From: Halobacteria archaeon
GTDB lineage: Archaea; Halobacteriota; Syntropharchaeia; Alkanophagales; Methanospirareceae
Reading direction: 5' to 3'
DNA: 15,255 nt
Assembly: GCA_029932715.1 (NCBI GenBank)
Contig: JAOZPO010000010.1
Span: forward strand, 1 to 15,255
Below, one piece after another: positions 14,296-15,255 of this stretch; position 1 is the stretch's first letter; every line of letters begins with the position of its first letter. Both the position numbers and the translations under genes were made by a program. Below the pieces are notes generated by a model. That model saw only the letters and a list, made by a program, of their open reading frames with translations, searched no databases and had not been told where the DNA came from.

Positions 14296-14655
14296 ATGAG
14301 AACGGAAAGAAGGATAATAAAGGAGGGGTACGACGGTAATTTAGAACCATTATTTGAGATGGAAGATAAAGGGGATGCGATAAAGATCACCGTAGACCTG
14401 CCACGAGTGAAGAAGGAAGATGTGGAGATAAACGCAACAAGGGATACGGTAGAGATAACAGCGAAGATGAATGAAGCGATTGCCTGGGAGAGATGGGGCA
14501 CGATCCAGAAAAGGATGACGTTTCAGACATTTCAGAAACAGATAAGATTGCCGGAGCCCATAGACCCAGATGGAGCGTCTGCATCGTTTAAAAACGGTAT
14601 TCTCATGATACTAATGCCAAAGGTAAGGAGAAAGGTGTTGATAAATATAGAATAA
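14296..14655 (+). CDS. hsp20: Small heat-shock protein, Hsp20/alpha-crystallin family
   Basis: This is a 119-residue chaperone that holds unfolding proteins. The alpha-crystallin domain covers about residues 18-108. It begins with GDAIKITVDLPRVKKEDVEI, and the hallmark near its end is FKNGILMILMPK. The last residues give an I-x-I motif (I116, I118) that normally docks into a neighbouring subunit to form oligomers. The N-terminal arm is short, about 17 residues. The gene lies 16 bp after the PAC2 gene and is likely co-transcribed with it. Nothing is missing from the domain. Confidence 0.9.
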   Translation: MRTERRIIKEGYDGNLEPLFEMEDKGDAIKITVDLPRVKKEDVEINATRDTVEITAKMNEAIAWERWGTIQKRMTFQTFQKQIRLPEPIDPDGASASFKNGILMILMPKVRRKVLINIE

Positions 14656-14658
14656 GAA

Positions 14659-14748
14659 ATGAGTGATTATACGGCGATAGCAGATGTTGGAGAAACATTG
14701 AAGAAGCTGCTGTGGTATAATATAAAAGATGAACAGTATCCACATTAG
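14659..14748 (+). pseudogene. Truncated 5' end of a Pvc16/DUF4255-family gene
   Basis: Three bases after hsp20 an ATG opens a 29-codon frame starting MSDYTAIADVGETLKKLLW and closing at TAG (14746-14748). This beginning is the typical N-terminus of DUF4255 (Pvc16_N) proteins, tail-terminator-like parts of contractile injection or phage-tail-type systems. The family domain is normally far longer, so only the first part survives. The frame ends where a decayed transposase on the other strand begins. Family assignment rests on my recognition of the N-terminal pattern. Confidence 0.6.
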
Positions 14749-15090
14749 AATGCTTTGGCACATTCGTTGCTAAAACAACGTATTCATACAGCTCTCCTTC
14801 ACGATTGAACTTTTCCCAGAGCATTTTGTCCCTTCCAATGTTATAACACTCCCATCAATCCGCAGCCTGTCAATGTTCACGGGATGCTTCAGAAGCGGTT
14901 AAAATATTTTGTACGCGCTTATGACCTCGATTAGTTTATGGATGACCTCGTTCTTTTTACACCTCTCCTCGATAACCTCTTGAAGTCCAATCATCGCTGC
15001 GATCTTATGGAAGAGGAGAACTGGACCGTATTCCAGAACTTTCGGTATGCCGATATCGTCCAATCGGGTTTTACTCTCTGTATAAATATC
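14749..15090 (-). pseudogene. Decayed transposase (IS4/IS1634-like), minus strand
   Basis: Read on the minus strand from 15090, the frame encodes a protein-like stretch including RLDDIGIPKVLEYGPVLLFH and IGLQEVIEE. It meets a TAA at 14901-14899, continues in frame with NIDRLRIDG, then needs a frameshift near 14855. After that it gives WECYNIGRDKMLWEKFNREG and ELYEYVVLATNVPKHSN. YEYVVLATN and LEYGPVLLF resemble IS4/IS1634-type transposases. Start codon and C-terminus are both missing. The stop, the frameshift and the lost ends make it a relic. The exact IS family cannot be fixed by eye. Open frames on the plus strand here are shadows. Confidence 0.5.
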
Positions 15091-15188
15091 TCACTAAAAT
15101 TTGGGATAAAATACAAAGCAAAAAAATCACACCTTCTACTGTTACGTTTAGCGCGCGATAAAGAATACTATTCTTTTGGTCGGAGCGG

Positions 15189-15246
15189 CCGAAAACTTTA
15201 ATAGGAACCGAAAGGTTTTTATGTAGACCAAAACATTTATATAGCC
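15189..15246 (+). promoter_or_regulatory. Three tandem BRE/TATA-like units at about 20-bp spacing
   Basis: CCGAAAACTTTAATA (15189-15203), CCGAAAGGTTTTTAT (15208-15222) and CCAAAACATTTATAT (15228-15242) are imperfect copies spaced 19 and 20 bases apart. Each has a purine-rich BRE-like part followed by an AT-rich TATA-like part. The last is the best TATA match and would start a plus-strand transcript beyond the window edge. The repeat is visible; promoter activity is inferred. Confidence 0.45.
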
Positions 15247-15255
15247 GCTGATGCG

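Noticed and set aside
14603..14824. Minus-strand 73-codon open frame starting MLWEKFNREG
   Set aside because: Only its first ~28 residues look like real protein (transposase relic). The rest runs antisense through the Pvc16-like fragment and the hsp20 end, so it is not an independent gene.
14938..15201. Plus-strand 87-codon open frame
   Set aside because: It lies opposite a minus-strand frame that reads a much more protein-like transposase segment, so it is a shadow.
1..15255. CRISPR array or rRNA genes
   Set aside because: No regularly spaced repeats of 24-37 bases with unique spacers are present, and no rRNA-like sequence was recognised. The ~20-bp tandem units at the edges are too short, too few and lack spacers.

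Overview
The window is archaeal chromosomal DNA. Genes are preceded by AT-rich TATA boxes (TTTATAT-type), and several start codons lie about 25-30 bases downstream of one, as expected for leaderless archaeal transcripts. There is a PGF-CTERM (archaeosortase-type) tail on a binding protein, an archaeal-type tRNA-Thr without an encoded CCA, a PAC2 protein, an archaeal YchF-type GTPase, and a YcaO protein of the type that thioamidates methyl-coenzyme M reductase. The YcaO gene points to a methanogen or an anaerobic methane/alkane oxidiser. The cohesin and dockerin domains, plus a secreted domain I recall from ANME-type genomes, make a Methanophagales/Syntrophoarchaeum-like euryarchaeote my best guess. 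This is inference from gene content only.

Layout. At the left edge is the 5' end of a minus-strand gene behind two tandem 20-bp BRE/TATA units, then an unrecognised minus-strand gene remnant (188-508). A secreted single-cohesin protein (763-1308) converges on a YchF-type GTPase (1437-2648, minus). Next are a branched-chain amino acid-type ABC binding protein anchored by PGF-CTERM, its two permeases LivH and LivM (2846-6304), and a small zinc-ribbon protein (6463-6723). A 430-bp intergenic stretch follows with gene relics, one sharing a conserved coding block with the 188-508 remnant. Then come a FecCD-type permease and its ATPase (7154-9032) with no binding protein beside them.

Immediately downstream are a 107-residue secreted dockerin-only protein (9112-9435) and, 38 bp on, a secreted cohesin protein with an extra C-terminal domain (9474-10421). 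The next block holds an isopropylmalate synthase-family enzyme and the YcaO protein, 28 bp apart (10478-13193), tRNA-Thr(UGU), and a PAC2 protein followed by Hsp20 (13527-14655). The right end is a scar. It holds the first ~30 codons of a Pvc16/DUF4255 gene abutting a decayed minus-strand transposase, then three tandem promoter-like units running off the edge.

The most interesting material is the minimal cohesin-dockerin set: one dockerin-only protein and two cohesin proteins, all apparently exported and none carrying an enzyme domain. The ~20-bp-period promoter-like repeats at both ends and the gene remnants around them suggest that the edges of the window are rearranged accessory DNA around a conserved core.
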